Of a stretch of 64,000 nucleotides of DNA, positions 53,428-62,251 are shown in pieces. Position 1 is the stretch's first letter. The number at the start of each line of letters is the position of its first letter. Origin of the DNA: Streptomyces sp. S465 (lineage in GTDB: Bacteria; Actinomycetota; Actinomycetes; Streptomycetales; Streptomycetaceae). The stretch covers positions 4,272,001 to 4,336,000 of the forward strand of contig NZ_CP114036.1 in assembly GCF_026898115.1 (NCBI RefSeq), in the 5' to 3' direction. The notes beneath the pieces are model-generated. The model did no database searches, was not told where the DNA came from, and saw only the letters and a list, made by a program, of their open reading frames with translations. Made by a program: the position numbers and the translations under genes.

Positions 53428-55830
53428 TCACGTGTCGTTGCGGGCGTCGATCAGTTCGGCCAGCTCGGCGAGCACGGGGCGCTGGTGGATGTCGCGCAGG
53501 GTGAAGCCGCGCTCCATCCGGACCACCAGCCGCACCGCCGAGAGCGAGGTGCCGCCCCGGTCGAAGAAGTTCTCGTTCCGCCCGATCTCCTCGTCGGGCA
53601 GCCGCAGCACCTCGGCCCACGCCCGCGCCAGCCGGCGCTCGGTGGCGGTGCGCGGGGCCTCCCGGACGGCGTCCCCGGCGGGGGCGTCGAGGTCGGCGGC
53701 CACGGCGCGCAGCGCCTTCTTGTCGATCTTCCCGTTGCCGGTCAAGGGCAGCGCCGCCAGGCGCTCGATCCGGTGCGGCACCATATAGGCGGGCAGCACC
53801 GCGCGGAGCTGTTCACGCAGGCCGTCGGAGGACTCGGCGGAGCCGGCCTGGAAGCCGACCAGGTGCTTTCCGGCGTCCGGGGTCTCCACGACCACCACCG
53901 CCGCGTCCCGGACCGCGTCCAGCTTCAGCAGCTGGTTCTCGATCTCGCCGATCTCGATCCGGAAGCCCCGGATCTTGACCTGCGCGTCCCGGCGGCCGAG
54001 GAACTCCAGCTTGCCCTCCGGGAGCCAGCGGCCGAAGTCGCCGGAGCGGTAGAGCCGGTTGCCGGGGCGGTGCGGATCGGTGCCGAACGCCTGGGCGGTG
54101 CGCTCGGGGTCGTTGACATAGCCGCGCCCCACGCAGACCCCGGAGAAGACGATCTCGCCGGGGGCGCCCAGCGGCACCGGCTGGAGGTTCTCGTCCACCA
54201 CGTACACGGTGACATTGCCGACCGGTGGGCCCAGCGGGACCGAGTCCCGCTCGGGCACGCCCGTCATCACCTCGTGGTTGGTGTCGTCGCTGGTCTCGGT
54301 GAGCCCGTAGGCGTTCATCAGCGCGATGCCCGGGAAGCGGGCGAACCAGCGGACGGTCAGCTCCTTCTTGAGCGCCTCGCCGGTGACCGACACACAGCGC
54401 AGCGCGGGCAGGTCACGCGGCCGGTTCTCCAGCCGGGACAGCACCACCTCGAGATAGGAGGGCACGGCCTGGAGCACCGCGACCTCGCCGCGCTCGATGG
54501 TGTCGAGATAGCGGTCGACGTCGAGCACCGCCTCCTGCTCCACGATGAGCGTGCGGCCACCCACCACCAGCGCCGCCACCAGCTGCCACAGCGAGATGTC
54601 GAAGGACTGCGGGGCGGTCTGCGCCACCACCTGCCCCGCACCGATCGACTGGTCGTCGATCTTGGCGTAGAGGTGGTTGACGAACCCGGCGTGCTCGCAC
54701 ATCGCGCCCTTGGGCTCCCCCGTGGAACCCGAGGTGAAGTAGAGGTACGCCAGCCGGTCGGGGCCGATGACGAGGCCCGGGTCGGTGTCCGGCCGTCCCT
54801 CCGCCCAGGCGTCCTGGACCGTCAGCAGCTCCAGGCCCTCGGGCGCGGCCTGCTGGAGGTGGCCGGGGCCACCGGGCTCGGTGAGCACCAGCCGGCAGTC
54901 GGCCCGGACCAGGGTGCGGGCCATCCGGTCGGCGGGGGCCTGCGGTTCGATGGGCAGATACGCGGCGCCCGCCTTGAACACGCCGATGACCGCGGCCATC
55001 CAGTGCAGATTGCGCTCGGTGACGACGGCGACGACGGCCTCGGGGGCCAGCTCGCGGGCGAGCAGCGCATGGGCGATCCGGTTGGCGCGGGCGTTGAGTT
55101 CCGCGTAGGTCCAGCTCGTACCGGCGTGGACGGCGGCGCTCTCCTCGGGGCGGGCGGCCACCTGCGCCTCGAACAGCTCGTGGAACCGCCGGTCCGGCAG
55201 GGCGCGTTCGGGCCCCGACAGGCCGGTGATCTGGTGGCGCAGCTCCTCGTCGGAGAGCAGGGTGCGGGCCCGGCAGGGCGCGTCCGGCTCGGCCACCAGC
55301 CGGGCCAGCGCCGTCAGGTGGTAGCCGGCGATCCGGTCGGCCGCCTCGGCGTTCAGCACATCGACGCGGTGGCGCAGCCGGAGGGTGCGGGTGGCGGGGT
55401 CGAAGGACACGGTCAGCACGACGGGGGACCCCTCGGGCGGGGTGTGGCCGCCGCCGAGGTCCAGGACCGTCTCGTAGGCCGTGTCGTACGCCGGGTCGTG
55501 GGCGGACGGGGACGCGTCGACGGCGCGCAGCAGCTCGCGCCAGGTCAGGGTGGTGACCTCGACCCGGCGGCCGGCCGGGGCGGTGGCGGTGTCCGCCACG
55601 TACCCGGCGATCAGTTCGGGTTCGCCGCTGAGCGCCGAGAGCACCACGGCGTGCGCGGCGAGCGCGACGGCCTGCCAGCTGGTACCGGTACGGCGGGACA
55701 CCAGCCGGGCGGCGGCCACCAGGCGGGCGGGCAGGGGGCGGGACAGCTCGGCGGTGCGCGGCTCGGTCGCGAAGGACCAGCGGGGCACGATGCGCTGGGG
55801 TTCGGCGGTCACCCGGGGCTCGTCGGTCAT
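53428..55830 (-). CDS. NRPS: truncated condensation-like head, adenylation, carrier (A-PCP)
   Basis: An 800-residue protein. Residues 1-200 look like the C-terminal half of a condensation domain without the HHxxxDG motif. Adenylation spans about 205-690: LYFTSGSTGEPKGA (A3), NAYGLTETS (A5), YRSGDFGRWLPEG (A7), RRDAQVKIRGFRIEIGE (A8), LPLTGNGKIDK (A10). The PCP has NFFDRGGTSL with Ser762. Reading the pocket by hand against GrsA gives D-I-W-Q-S-T-A-D-D-K. The two Asp near the end suit a basic residue such as L-Dap, but this is inference. Its ATG overlaps the stop of the isomerase-like gene. Confidence 0.9.
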   Translation of the reverse strand: MTDEPRVTAEPQRIVPRWSFATEPRTAELSRPLPARLVAAARLVSRRTGTSWQAVALAAHAVVLSALSGEPELIAGYVADTATAPAGRRVEVTTLTWRELLRAVDASPSAHDPAYDTAYETVLDLGGGHTPPEGSPVVLTVSFDPATRTLRLRHRVDVLNAEAADRIAGYHLTALARLVAEPDAPCRARTLLSDEELRHQITGLSGPERALPDRRFHELFEAQVAARPEESAAVHAGTSWTYAELNARANRIAHALLARELAPEAVVAVVTERNLHWMAAVIGVFKAGAAYLPIEPQAPADRMARTLVRADCRLVLTEPGGPGHLQQAAPEGLELLTVQDAWAEGRPDTDPGLVIGPDRLAYLYFTSGSTGEPKGAMCEHAGFVNHLYAKIDDQSIGAGQVVAQTAPQSFDISLWQLVAALVVGGRTLIVEQEAVLDVDRYLDTIERGEVAVLQAVPSYLEVVLSRLENRPRDLPALRCVSVTGEALKKELTVRWFARFPGIALMNAYGLTETSDDTNHEVMTGVPERDSVPLGPPVGNVTVYVVDENLQPVPLGAPGEIVFSGVCVGRGYVNDPERTAQAFGTDPHRPGNRLYRSGDFGRWLPEGKLEFLGRRDAQVKIRGFRIEIGEIENQLLKLDAVRDAAVVVVETPDAGKHLVGFQAGSAESSDGLREQLRAVLPAYMVPHRIERLAALPLTGNGKIDKKALRAVAADLDAPAGDAVREAPRTATERRLARAWAEVLRLPDEEIGRNENFFDRGGTSLSAVRLVVRMERGFTLRDIHQRPVLAELAELIDARNDT

Positions 55831-56585
55831 CGGGACGCCCCTTCCGGCCGGGTCCCGGCGACGGCCGGTGCCGAGGAGGGGTCTTCCGACGGACGGCCTG
55901 CCGAGGAGAGGTCTGGGGCGAGGTCTCCCGAAGAGCGGTCGAACGGGGCGTCCGAACGGCCGTCCCAGGTGGTGCCGCGCACCGAGGCGACGAAGGCGGA
56001 GACCCGCTCGGCGCCCCAGAAGCCCTCCCGGCCGTTGACGAAGTACGGCACCCCGAAGGCGTCGTCGTGGTACGCGGCGGCCAGGCACTCCACGCCCTTG
56101 GCGCGCAGCCGGTCGTCGTCCACCGAGTCCGCGATCCCCGGGTCGAGGCCCAGCTCGTCGGCGATCAGGGTGATGGTGCCGCGCTCGGCGAGGTCCAGGC
56201 CCCGGTGCCAGCGGGCCCGGTAGGCGGCGGCGACGAACTCCCGGCCCCGGCCCGCCTCCTCGGCGGCGAGGTACGCCAGGTGGGAGACCTCCCAGTGCGG
56301 CGCCCGGTCCACCGGCCAGGTGACCCGCCAGCCGCGGGCGTGCGCCCAGCGGCGGGCGTCGCGCAGGATGTAGAAGTTCTTGGCCCGCGACATCGGCACC
56401 ACGGGCAGGGTGACGCCCTGGTCGGCCAGCAGCTTCTCGGACACCGCGTCCGGCTCCCAGTACGGGATCCACTCGATCGCGTCGAGGACGTCGGGATAGC
56501 GCTCGCTCAGGTCGCGGTACGCGAACCACGAATACGGGCTGCGCAGCGAGAAATACCATCGAGGATGTTTCTTCTTACGGCTCAC
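55827..56585 (-). CDS. DsbA-fold protein, 2-hydroxychromene-2-carboxylate isomerase-like
   Basis: A 252-residue thioredoxin-superfamily protein: WYFSLRSPYSWFAYRDLSER (the HCCA isomerase start with SPYS), IEWIPYWEPD, VVPMSRAKNFYILRDARRWA and DDAFGVPYFVNGREGFWGAERV. The SPYS Ser replaces the redox CxxC, as in isomerases that use a thiol cofactor to turn C=C bonds. The last 45 residues are a disordered Ser/Pro/Asp tail. In a polyene pathway a cis-trans isomerase role is attractive (inference). ATGA overlap with the NRPS. Confidence 0.85.
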   Translation of the reverse strand: MSRKKKHPRWYFSLRSPYSWFAYRDLSERYPDVLDAIEWIPYWEPDAVSEKLLADQGVTLPVVPMSRAKNFYILRDARRWAHARGWRVTWPVDRAPHWEVSHLAYLAAEEAGRGREFVAAAYRARWHRGLDLAERGTITLIADELGLDPGIADSVDDDRLRAKGVECLAAAYHDDAFGVPYFVNGREGFWGAERVSAFVASVRGTTWDGRSDAPFDRSSGDLAPDLSSAGRPSEDPSSAPAVAGTRPEGASR

Positions 56586-57343
56586 AGCACGATTCCCCCG
56601 TCGATCTGGAAAACGGATCCGGTGATGTAGCCGGCGCGGTTCCCGGCCAGGAAGCCCACCAGTTCGGCGACTTCCTCCGGGGTGCCCATGCGGCCCAGGG
56701 CCACGGTGGCGAGCGCCGCGCCGCGCGCCTTCTCGCTCACGGCCGCGACCATGTCGGTGTCGATGAAACCGGGCGCGACGACGTTGACCCGCACGCCGTA
56801 GCGGCCGATCTCCTTGGCCAGGGACCGGGAGAACCCGATGATCCCGGCCTTGGAGGCGGCGTAGTTGGTCTGGGTGGCGTTGCCGTGCACCCCGGCCACC
56901 GAGGAGATGTTGACGATGCTGCCGGAGCGGCGCTTCATCATGGAGAAGCCGACCGAGCGGCAGACGTGGAAGACCCCGTCGAGATTGGTGGCGACCACCG
57001 AGCCCCAGTCCTCGTCGCTCATCATCACCATCGCCTTGTCGCGGGTGATGCCGGCCGAGGTGACGGCGACCTCCACGGGGCCCAGCTCCTGCTCGGTGCG
57101 GGCCACCCAGGCGCGTACGGGCGCGGCCTCCGAGACGTCCACGCGCTCGGCGAGCACCCTGGCGCCCAGTGCCTCCGCCTCCTTGGCGAGGAGTTCGGCG
57201 GCCTCGGGGCGGGAGTGGTAGCAGAAGCTCACGTCGTAGCCGTCCTCGGCGAGCCGCAGCACCGTGGCCCGGCCGATGCCGCGTGAGCCGCCGCTGATCA
57301 GCGCGACGGGACGGCCTTCGGGCCGATGCGGATCCTGTGTCAT
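56582..57343 (-). CDS. 3-oxoacyl-ACP reductase, FabG-like
   Basis: A 253-residue SDR. NADPH loop ALISGGSRGIGRATVLRLA (about 14-32), Asp in RVDVSE, NLDGVFHVCRS, catalytic Ser in NISSVAGVHGN, then YAASKAGIIGFSRSLAKE with Tyr and Lys, and the end PEEVAELVGFLAGNRAGYITG. It reduces beta-keto groups on ACP in the type II polyketide system. Overlaps both neighbours by 4 nt. Confidence 0.95.
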   Translation of the reverse strand: MTQDPHRPEGRPVALISGGSRGIGRATVLRLAEDGYDVSFCYHSRPEAAELLAKEAEALGARVLAERVDVSEAAPVRAWVARTEQELGPVEVAVTSAGITRDKAMVMMSDEDWGSVVATNLDGVFHVCRSVGFSMMKRRSGSIVNISSVAGVHGNATQTNYAASKAGIIGFSRSLAKEIGRYGVRVNVVAPGFIDTDMVAAVSEKARGAALATVALGRMGTPEEVAELVGFLAGNRAGYITGSVFQIDGGIVL

Positions 57344-58344
57344 GAAGTCGCCTCCTTGAGCGCGCCGGCCGGGCGGAAGGCCATCACCATGCGCGCCACG
57401 GACATCACCGGACGGGAGCCGCAGCGGCTCTCGCCCTCGAAGATCACCGAGTCGCCGAGCGAACGCGCGATGCGGACCCGGTGCTCGATCAGCTCCCCGG
57501 GCCGGACCGGGCTGTGGAACGCGGCGTCGGCCACGGAGCCGAAGAGCATCACCTGGCCGCGGCTCTCCGGGGAGTCCGCCGAGGCCAGCAGCCCCGCCGC
57601 CTGCCCCCAGGACTCGATCACCAGGGACGGGGGGTAGGCGAGCCCGGCCCCCGGTGTGAGCCCGGCGTACCAGGGCTCGTTGAGCGTGACGGCCTTGACC
57701 GCGGTGACCCGCTCTCCGGGCACCAGCTCCACCACCCGGTCCACCAGCAGCATCGGATAGCGGTGCGGCAGCAGATCGGCGACGGCGGGTGCGGACGCCG
57801 GGGCCGCCGCCGCCATCGGTTCGGGCGCGGCCGCCGGTTCGGGTCCGGCCGCCGGCTCGGGCGGCTGCCCGGCGGGCCGGTAGCGCAGCCGTACGGAGGC
57901 GGCCTCACCGCGTGCGGTCGAGGCCGACGCCGAGCAGCGCCAGCCGTCGCCCCGGCGCCGCCAGGTGAGGCGGAGGTCGATGACGTCGCCCGGGTAGACC
58001 GCACCGCTGAACCGTGCCGAGTCCACGGCCGCGAGCGCGACCGGCTCCGGCGCGGTGGACAGCGCGGCGCGGTGGGCGCACTCCACGACGCAGACCCCGG
58101 GGAAGATCGGGAAGTCGGGGTAGTGTCCCGCGAAGACCGGCTCCGAGGCGTCGACCGCGACGCGGGCCGTGGCGCGCCCGTCCTCGAGCGCGCCGGTGAC
58201 CGTCATCCGCGCCGCCACGGGGCTCACCCCGGCAGCCCCGTCGGCGACCGCCGCCCCCGCCGGGCTCACCTCGCGGGGAGCGGCACCGCCGCCCTCCGGC
58301 ACGGCAGCGCTCACCGTGTTCACCACACCCACCGGCCCGTTCAC
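57340..58344 (-). CDS. Double-hotdog dehydratase (FabZ/FabA-like tandem)
   Basis: A 334-residue protein with two hotdog folds joined by an Ala/Pro/Glu linker (about 158-188). Domain 1 (about 47-157) has the FabZ-like active site VFAGHYPDFPIFPGVCVVEC with His74. Domain 2 (about 189-325) starts LLPHRYPMLLVDRVVELVPG like FabZ, but where FabZ has GHFPxxPIMPGV it reads GLTPGAGLAYPPSLVIESWG, so its catalytic His is gone. It would dehydrate beta-hydroxyacyl-ACP to enoyl chains. GTG start overlaps the stop upstream (GTGA). No enoyl reductase is nearby, so double bonds would be kept. Confidence 0.87.
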   Translation of the reverse strand: MNGPVGVVNTVSAAVPEGGGAAPREVSPAGAAVADGAAGVSPVAARMTVTGALEDGRATARVAVDASEPVFAGHYPDFPIFPGVCVVECAHRAALSTAPEPVALAAVDSARFSGAVYPGDVIDLRLTWRRRGDGWRCSASASTARGEAASVRLRYRPAGQPPEPAAGPEPAAAPEPMAAAAPASAPAVADLLPHRYPMLLVDRVVELVPGERVTAVKAVTLNEPWYAGLTPGAGLAYPPSLVIESWGQAAGLLASADSPESRGQVMLFGSVADAAFHSPVRPGELIEHRVRIARSLGDSVIFEGESRCGSRPVMSVARMVMAFRPAGALKEATS

Positions 58345-59471
58345 GGTGCCACCAGCCTCAGGACCGCGCAGGCCAGGGAGCCGTCGCGGTCGGCCGAGGT
58401 GATGACGGCCAGACGGCCCGCCGCCTCGTCGGACAGTGCGGCCGTCGCCAGCAGGAAGGCGATCTGGAAGGTGGCCGAGGCCGCCGAGACATCGCCGAGC
58501 CGGCCCACTCCGGGCACCCGCTCCACCGCCTCCGTGCCGAACAGCGCGGTCAGCGCCTGTCGTTCGCACGCGCCCAGGCGGCCGGGCGCGTCGCCGGGGC
58601 TGGCCGCCCACACGTCGTGCGGCCGGGCGCCCGCGGCCTCCAGGGCGGAGGCGACACACGCCTCCAGCACCGGCCGCACCCGGTCTCCGGTGGCGACGCG
58701 GGTGCGGACCGCGAGGACCTCGGCGAGCGCCGGGCGGGCGGGGCTGAGCGTGTCCGGCCGCTGGACCAGCAGCGCCGCCGCGCCCTCGCCCAGCGCCACC
58801 TCCGCGTCGTACCCGGCGTCGCCGGCCTCGGCGGCCCGGCTGTGGCGCTCGAGCCAGTAGCGGGCCCGGGAGAACTCCTCGGCGGCGGTGCACAGCACCG
58901 ACCCCGCCCGCCCCGAGGACAGCAGCCGGGTGGAGTAGTGGAGCGCCGCGAGTCCGGCGGTGCGGCCCTGGGCGAGCGTGGTGTTGGGGCCCCGGATGCC
59001 GTACCAGATGGAGCACTGTCCGGCCGCGCAGTTCATCACCGCGTTGGGCATCACGGCCGGGTCGACGTCGAACGGCGCCTCACCCAGGAGGGAGGTGCGG
59101 GTGAAGTCCATCATGGACTCGGCGCTGCCGGTCGTGGTGCCGAGCACCAGCGCGGCCCGCTCCCCGGTCTCCCGTTCCCGGTCGGCCTCCGGCTGGTCCA
59201 GCAGTCCGCCGACCACGCTGACCGCGAGACCGGTCACCCGGTCCATCGAGCGGGTGCCCTTCTTGCCCAGCACCTGGCGGGTCTCGAAGCCGGGTACCAG
59301 ATGGGCCGGGCCCTCGGGTACGCCCCAGCGGGCGGTGTCCACCGGGGCGGCGGTGGACCGGCCCGAGCGGAGCCCGTCCACGAGCGCCTGGGCGCCCAGG
59401 CCGTACGGGGAGACCGCCGACCACGCCGAGATCACCGGCCGGGTGGCGGCGGGGGCCGCCGCGGCGGTCAT
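58341..59471 (-). CDS. Ketosynthase homologue without active-site Cys (chain-length-factor-like)
   Basis: A 376-residue thiolase-fold protein related to KAS II. VISAWSAVSPYGLGAQALVD and MDRVTGLAVSVVGGLL are typical, as is EVALGEGAAALLVQR. The nucleophile region reads GPNTTLAQGRTAGLAAL; in gap-free register the Cys position is Arg170 and a Gln lies two residues before. The usual HGTGT and GHT.GA His motifs are absent (ASPGDAPGRLGACERQAL; VGRLGDVSAASATFQ). So it cannot condense; it probably pairs with an active KS as a length- or shape-setting partner. Confidence 0.8.
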   Translation of the reverse strand: MTAAAAPAATRPVISAWSAVSPYGLGAQALVDGLRSGRSTAAPVDTARWGVPEGPAHLVPGFETRQVLGKKGTRSMDRVTGLAVSVVGGLLDQPEADRERETGERAALVLGTTTGSAESMMDFTRTSLLGEAPFDVDPAVMPNAVMNCAAGQCSIWYGIRGPNTTLAQGRTAGLAALHYSTRLLSSGRAGSVLCTAAEEFSRARYWLERHSRAAEAGDAGYDAEVALGEGAAALLVQRPDTLSPARPALAEVLAVRTRVATGDRVRPVLEACVASALEAAGARPHDVWAASPGDAPGRLGACERQALTALFGTEAVERVPGVGRLGDVSAASATFQIAFLLATAALSDEAAGRLAVITSADRDGSLACAVLRLVAP

Positions 59472-60481
59472 GACCGGACCCCCTTCGGGCTGCTGAGGGC
59501 CTCGACGGTCGCCTCGTCGAGGGTGGCCATGGACCACTGGTTGGGGGCGTGCTCGGTGAGGTAGCCGTGGGTGATGGTGCCGGTGGCGGTGTGCACCAGC
59601 GCGCCGTCGCGGATCACGTAGCAGTCCATCCGCGCCGTGTAGAGCAGGCTCTTGAAGATGTCCTCGATGGTGTAGACGGTGTAGAGCTCCTCCTCCATCA
59701 CCGTCTCGTCGAGCAGCCGGATACGGGACTGGGTGACGACGGGGATCCAGCCGCGGCCGTCCAGCACCTCCTTGATGGCCAGGCCCCGGTCGGCGAGGAA
59801 GAGGTCCTCGGCCTCCTCCATCACGCGCAGGAAGCCGGACATCTGCACCCGCTCGTTGAAGTGGCAGTAGAAGTACGGCATCCGCCAGCGCCAGCCGAAC
59901 GCGTTGTCCTCGCCGATCAGCTGGGCCAGGACCGGGTCCGAGGTGCCGGTGGTGCCGCGGCCCTCGGCGAAGCCGCCGTACGGGCGCGGGGTCACGGCCA
60001 GTTCGCGGCGTTCGCCGGTGCCCAGCCGCTCGACGGCGAACCGGGCGAGCCCGGCGGGGTACGCCTCGGACGCCTCGATGTGGCCGTCGATCCGCAGCAC
60101 CACCCGCACCGTGGAGCCGGCGCATTTGACCCGCCGGCCGTCGCGCTGGACGAAGAGCGCCACCTTGAAGGTGAGTTCACCGGCGTCGGCCTTGGTGGCG
60201 GGGGTCACCTCCGCCTCGACCTCGTCGTCCACCGCGAGCAGCGCGCCGAGCCGCGAGCGCAGCTCGACGACCTCGAAGCCGAGGCCGTAGCGCTGGTAGA
60301 GCTCGCCGACGGGAAGCCCGGCCACCCGGAAGTGGTTCAGCACGGCCGCTTCGGCGACGTAGTTGATGTGCTTGAAGCCGATCGCGTAGCTGATGTTGTT
60401 GCCTTCGAACACCGGGCGCAGCCGCACGGTGGTCGCAGCGTCCAGCAGGGCCGACACGGCCGGGTCTGGCACCGGTCCCAT
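59468..60481 (-). CDS. Double-hotdog thioesterase-like protein
   Basis: A 337-residue protein with two 4HBT-like folds. N-half: ISYAIGFKHINYVAEAAVLN, FRVAGLPVGELYQRYGLGFEVVELR, with LGALLAVDDEVEAEV. C-half: FGWRWRMPYFYCHFNERVQM, VMEEAEDLFLADRGLAIKEV, RIRLLDETVMEEELYTVYTI. Such proteins act on acyl-ACP or acyl-CoA as thioesterases or dehydratases. In this operon it may release or process the polyene chain. Its ATG is 40 nt from the preceding hydrolase gene; it overlaps the CLF-like gene by 4 nt. Confidence 0.72.
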   Translation of the reverse strand: MGPVPDPAVSALLDAATTVRLRPVFEGNNISYAIGFKHINYVAEAAVLNHFRVAGLPVGELYQRYGLGFEVVELRSRLGALLAVDDEVEAEVTPATKADAGELTFKVALFVQRDGRRVKCAGSTVRVVLRIDGHIEASEAYPAGLARFAVERLGTGERRELAVTPRPYGGFAEGRGTTGTSDPVLAQLIGEDNAFGWRWRMPYFYCHFNERVQMSGFLRVMEEAEDLFLADRGLAIKEVLDGRGWIPVVTQSRIRLLDETVMEEELYTVYTIEDIFKSLLYTARMDCYVIRDGALVHTATGTITHGYLTEHAPNQWSMATLDEATVEALSSPKGVRS

Positions 60482-60521
60482 CGCAGTCTCCTTCGTTCAG
60501 GGGTCGTTTCCGTCGCCGGGT

Positions 60522-61274
60522 TCAGGTGCCGGCCACCGGGCTGAGGTCGCAGCGGTCGAGGAAGTCGTGCAGGACGCCGGTGAACCACGCGGGCCGCTCC
60601 AGCATCGGGAAGTGGCCGCCGCCGGGCAGGACGCGCACCCGGCCGCGGGGCAGTTCGGCGGCGAGCGTGCGGGCCTGGGCGACGTCGGCGGTGGCGTCCC
60701 GGTCTCCGCCGATCACCAGGCACGGGGTGTCGATCGCGGCCACGCGGATCAGCGGGGTGCCGAGGTAGGCGTCCAGGAAGCGCAGCCAGCCGTACGGGCC
60801 GACCCATTCGCACAGCCGCCGGGCGATGTCGGCCCGCAGCTCCGGCTGGATCGGGCGGTCGCCGGACTGGAGCCGGATGCCCTCCGACATGGTCTGCGGA
60901 AAGCTGTCCAGCAGGGGCGCCATCATGCCCCACTCGAAGTCGTCCGCGGCCCGCCGGTAGAAGGGGTTCACCAGCACCACACCGGGCACGTCGAGGGGGT
61001 TCCCGGCCAGCGCCCGGCGGGCGAGCAGCTCCAGCAGCAGCACCGAGCTGAAGGAGTGCGCGACCACCAGGTCCGCGCCGCCGCCCGGAGTGGCCGCCAG
61101 GACCTCCTCGACCAGCCGGGCCGAGTCCCGCTCATGGCGCCATGCCGCGATCCCCGTGCCGTTCCACGGCAGGTCGGGAGCGTGGATCCGCACATCGGGA
61201 CGCCAATGGGCGGCCAGCCCGGTCCAGATGCCGCTGCTGTTGCCGAGCCCGTGCAGCAGGACGATCCGCTTCAC
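60522..61274 (-). CDS. Alpha/beta hydrolase
   Basis: A 250-residue protein. Oxyanion segment RIVLLHGLGNSSGIW; nucleophile in LVVAHSFSSVLLLELL (AHSFS, a slight change from GxSxG); acid in VIGGDRDATADV; His in LPGGGHFPMLERP. It may hydrolyse an acyl thioester, ester or amide, or catalyse chain release. GTG start overlaps the stop of the ketosynthase-like gene (GTGA). Distinct from the TEII at 45.4 kb. Confidence 0.85.
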   Translation of the reverse strand: MKRIVLLHGLGNSSGIWTGLAAHWRPDVRIHAPDLPWNGTGIAAWRHERDSARLVEEVLAATPGGGADLVVAHSFSSVLLLELLARRALAGNPLDVPGVVLVNPFYRRAADDFEWGMMAPLLDSFPQTMSEGIRLQSGDRPIQPELRADIARRLCEWVGPYGWLRFLDAYLGTPLIRVAAIDTPCLVIGGDRDATADVAQARTLAAELPRGRVRVLPGGGHFPMLERPAWFTGVLHDFLDRCDLSPVAGT

Positions 61275-62251
61275 GCCGCACGCTCCACCGGGATCCAGAC
61301 CGTGCCGCTCGCTTCCCCGCCGGCGCCGCCGAGCAGCGCGTAGACCGGTTCGGTACGGCCGGAGTCGGCCCAGGCGACGGCGGTGGCGCAGTGCAGCAGC
61401 CCCAGCGCGCCCGAGCAGTCGCCCCAGCCGGAGAGGTCGGCCGTCTCGCCCCCGGGCGGGACGGCGGACGGGTCCGGGCCGAGCCACAGCCCGGCGGCCG
61501 CGTCCCGGGCCGGGCCCGGGACGGCGTCGGCCAGGGCGGCGACGCAGTCGGGCAGCTTCTCGGTACGGAACGAGGGGCCGAGCAGCACCCGGGGCGCGGC
61601 GGCGCCCGCCGCGTCCGACCGGCTGACCACCACGGCCGCCCCGCCGTCGACCATCCGCGCGCCGGTGAGCCGCCGGGTGACGTCGTTGTCCGGCTCCACG
61701 CCGGCCACCACCATGTGGTCGGCCCGGCCCGAACGCAGCGTCAGGCGGGCCCAGCGCAGCGCGTCGAGGCCCGAGGTGACGCCGTTGCACACGGTGAGGT
61801 TCGGTCCGCGCAGCCCGAAGCGGATCGCGATCTCGGAGGCGATGATGTTGCTGGACGCGTTGGGCGTGTCCATCGGGCTCAGCGCGCCGGTGTTCTCCTC
61901 GGCGATGGTCGCCACCGCCCGGCAGACCGTATCGGCGTTGCCCAGGTTGGAGCTGACCACCACCCCCACCCGGTCACCGGGGACGAGCAGCCCCCGCGGG
62001 CCGAGGAGTCCGGCGTCGGTCAGCGCGGCCGCGGCCATGCACAGCCCCAGCTGAGTGGCGCGGTCCTTGAACCGCAGCCCCTTCTTGCCGATGAGGGCGG
62101 CCGGATCCACCGGGTCCGCACCGGCCACCGGGCCGTGCCGCAGCCCGCCGGGCTCGTTCAGTCCGGGCAGGACGACCCCGACGCCCGTGACCGCCACGGC
62201 CGTCGCCGCCGCTGATGTTGTCGCTGTCGCCGTCGTCGCTGCCGCCGTCAT
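61271..62251 (-). CDS. Second ketosynthase homologue without active-site Cys
   Basis: A 326-residue, short KS-fold protein. Ala/Thr-rich head; VAVTGVGVVLPGLNEP; KGLRFKDRATQLGLCMAAAALTDAG; NASSNIIASEIAIRFGLRGPN. The nucleophile position in GPNLTVCNGVTSGLDAL is Val158; a Cys lies three residues before but out of register. The His motifs are lost (WLGPDPSAVPPGGE; SGWGDCSGALG). It overlaps the active KS gene by 4 nt (ATGA), so the pair is likely a KS-CLF heterodimer. About 50 residues shorter than usual. Confidence 0.82.
   Translation of the reverse strand: MTAAATTATATTSAAATAVAVTGVGVVLPGLNEPGGLRHGPVAGADPVDPAALIGKKGLRFKDRATQLGLCMAAAALTDAGLLGPRGLLVPGDRVGVVVSSNLGNADTVCRAVATIAEENTGALSPMDTPNASSNIIASEIAIRFGLRGPNLTVCNGVTSGLDALRWARLTLRSGRADHMVVAGVEPDNDVTRRLTGARMVDGGAAVVVSRSDAAGAAAPRVLLGPSFRTEKLPDCVAALADAVPGPARDAAAGLWLGPDPSAVPPGGETADLSGWGDCSGALGLLHCATAVAWADSGRTEPVYALLGGAGGEASGTVWIPVERAA

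Noticed and set aside
53245-56223. 992-codon open frame antisense to the NRPS
   Set aside because: The minus strand has all adenylation motifs and a PCP; the antisense reading has none.
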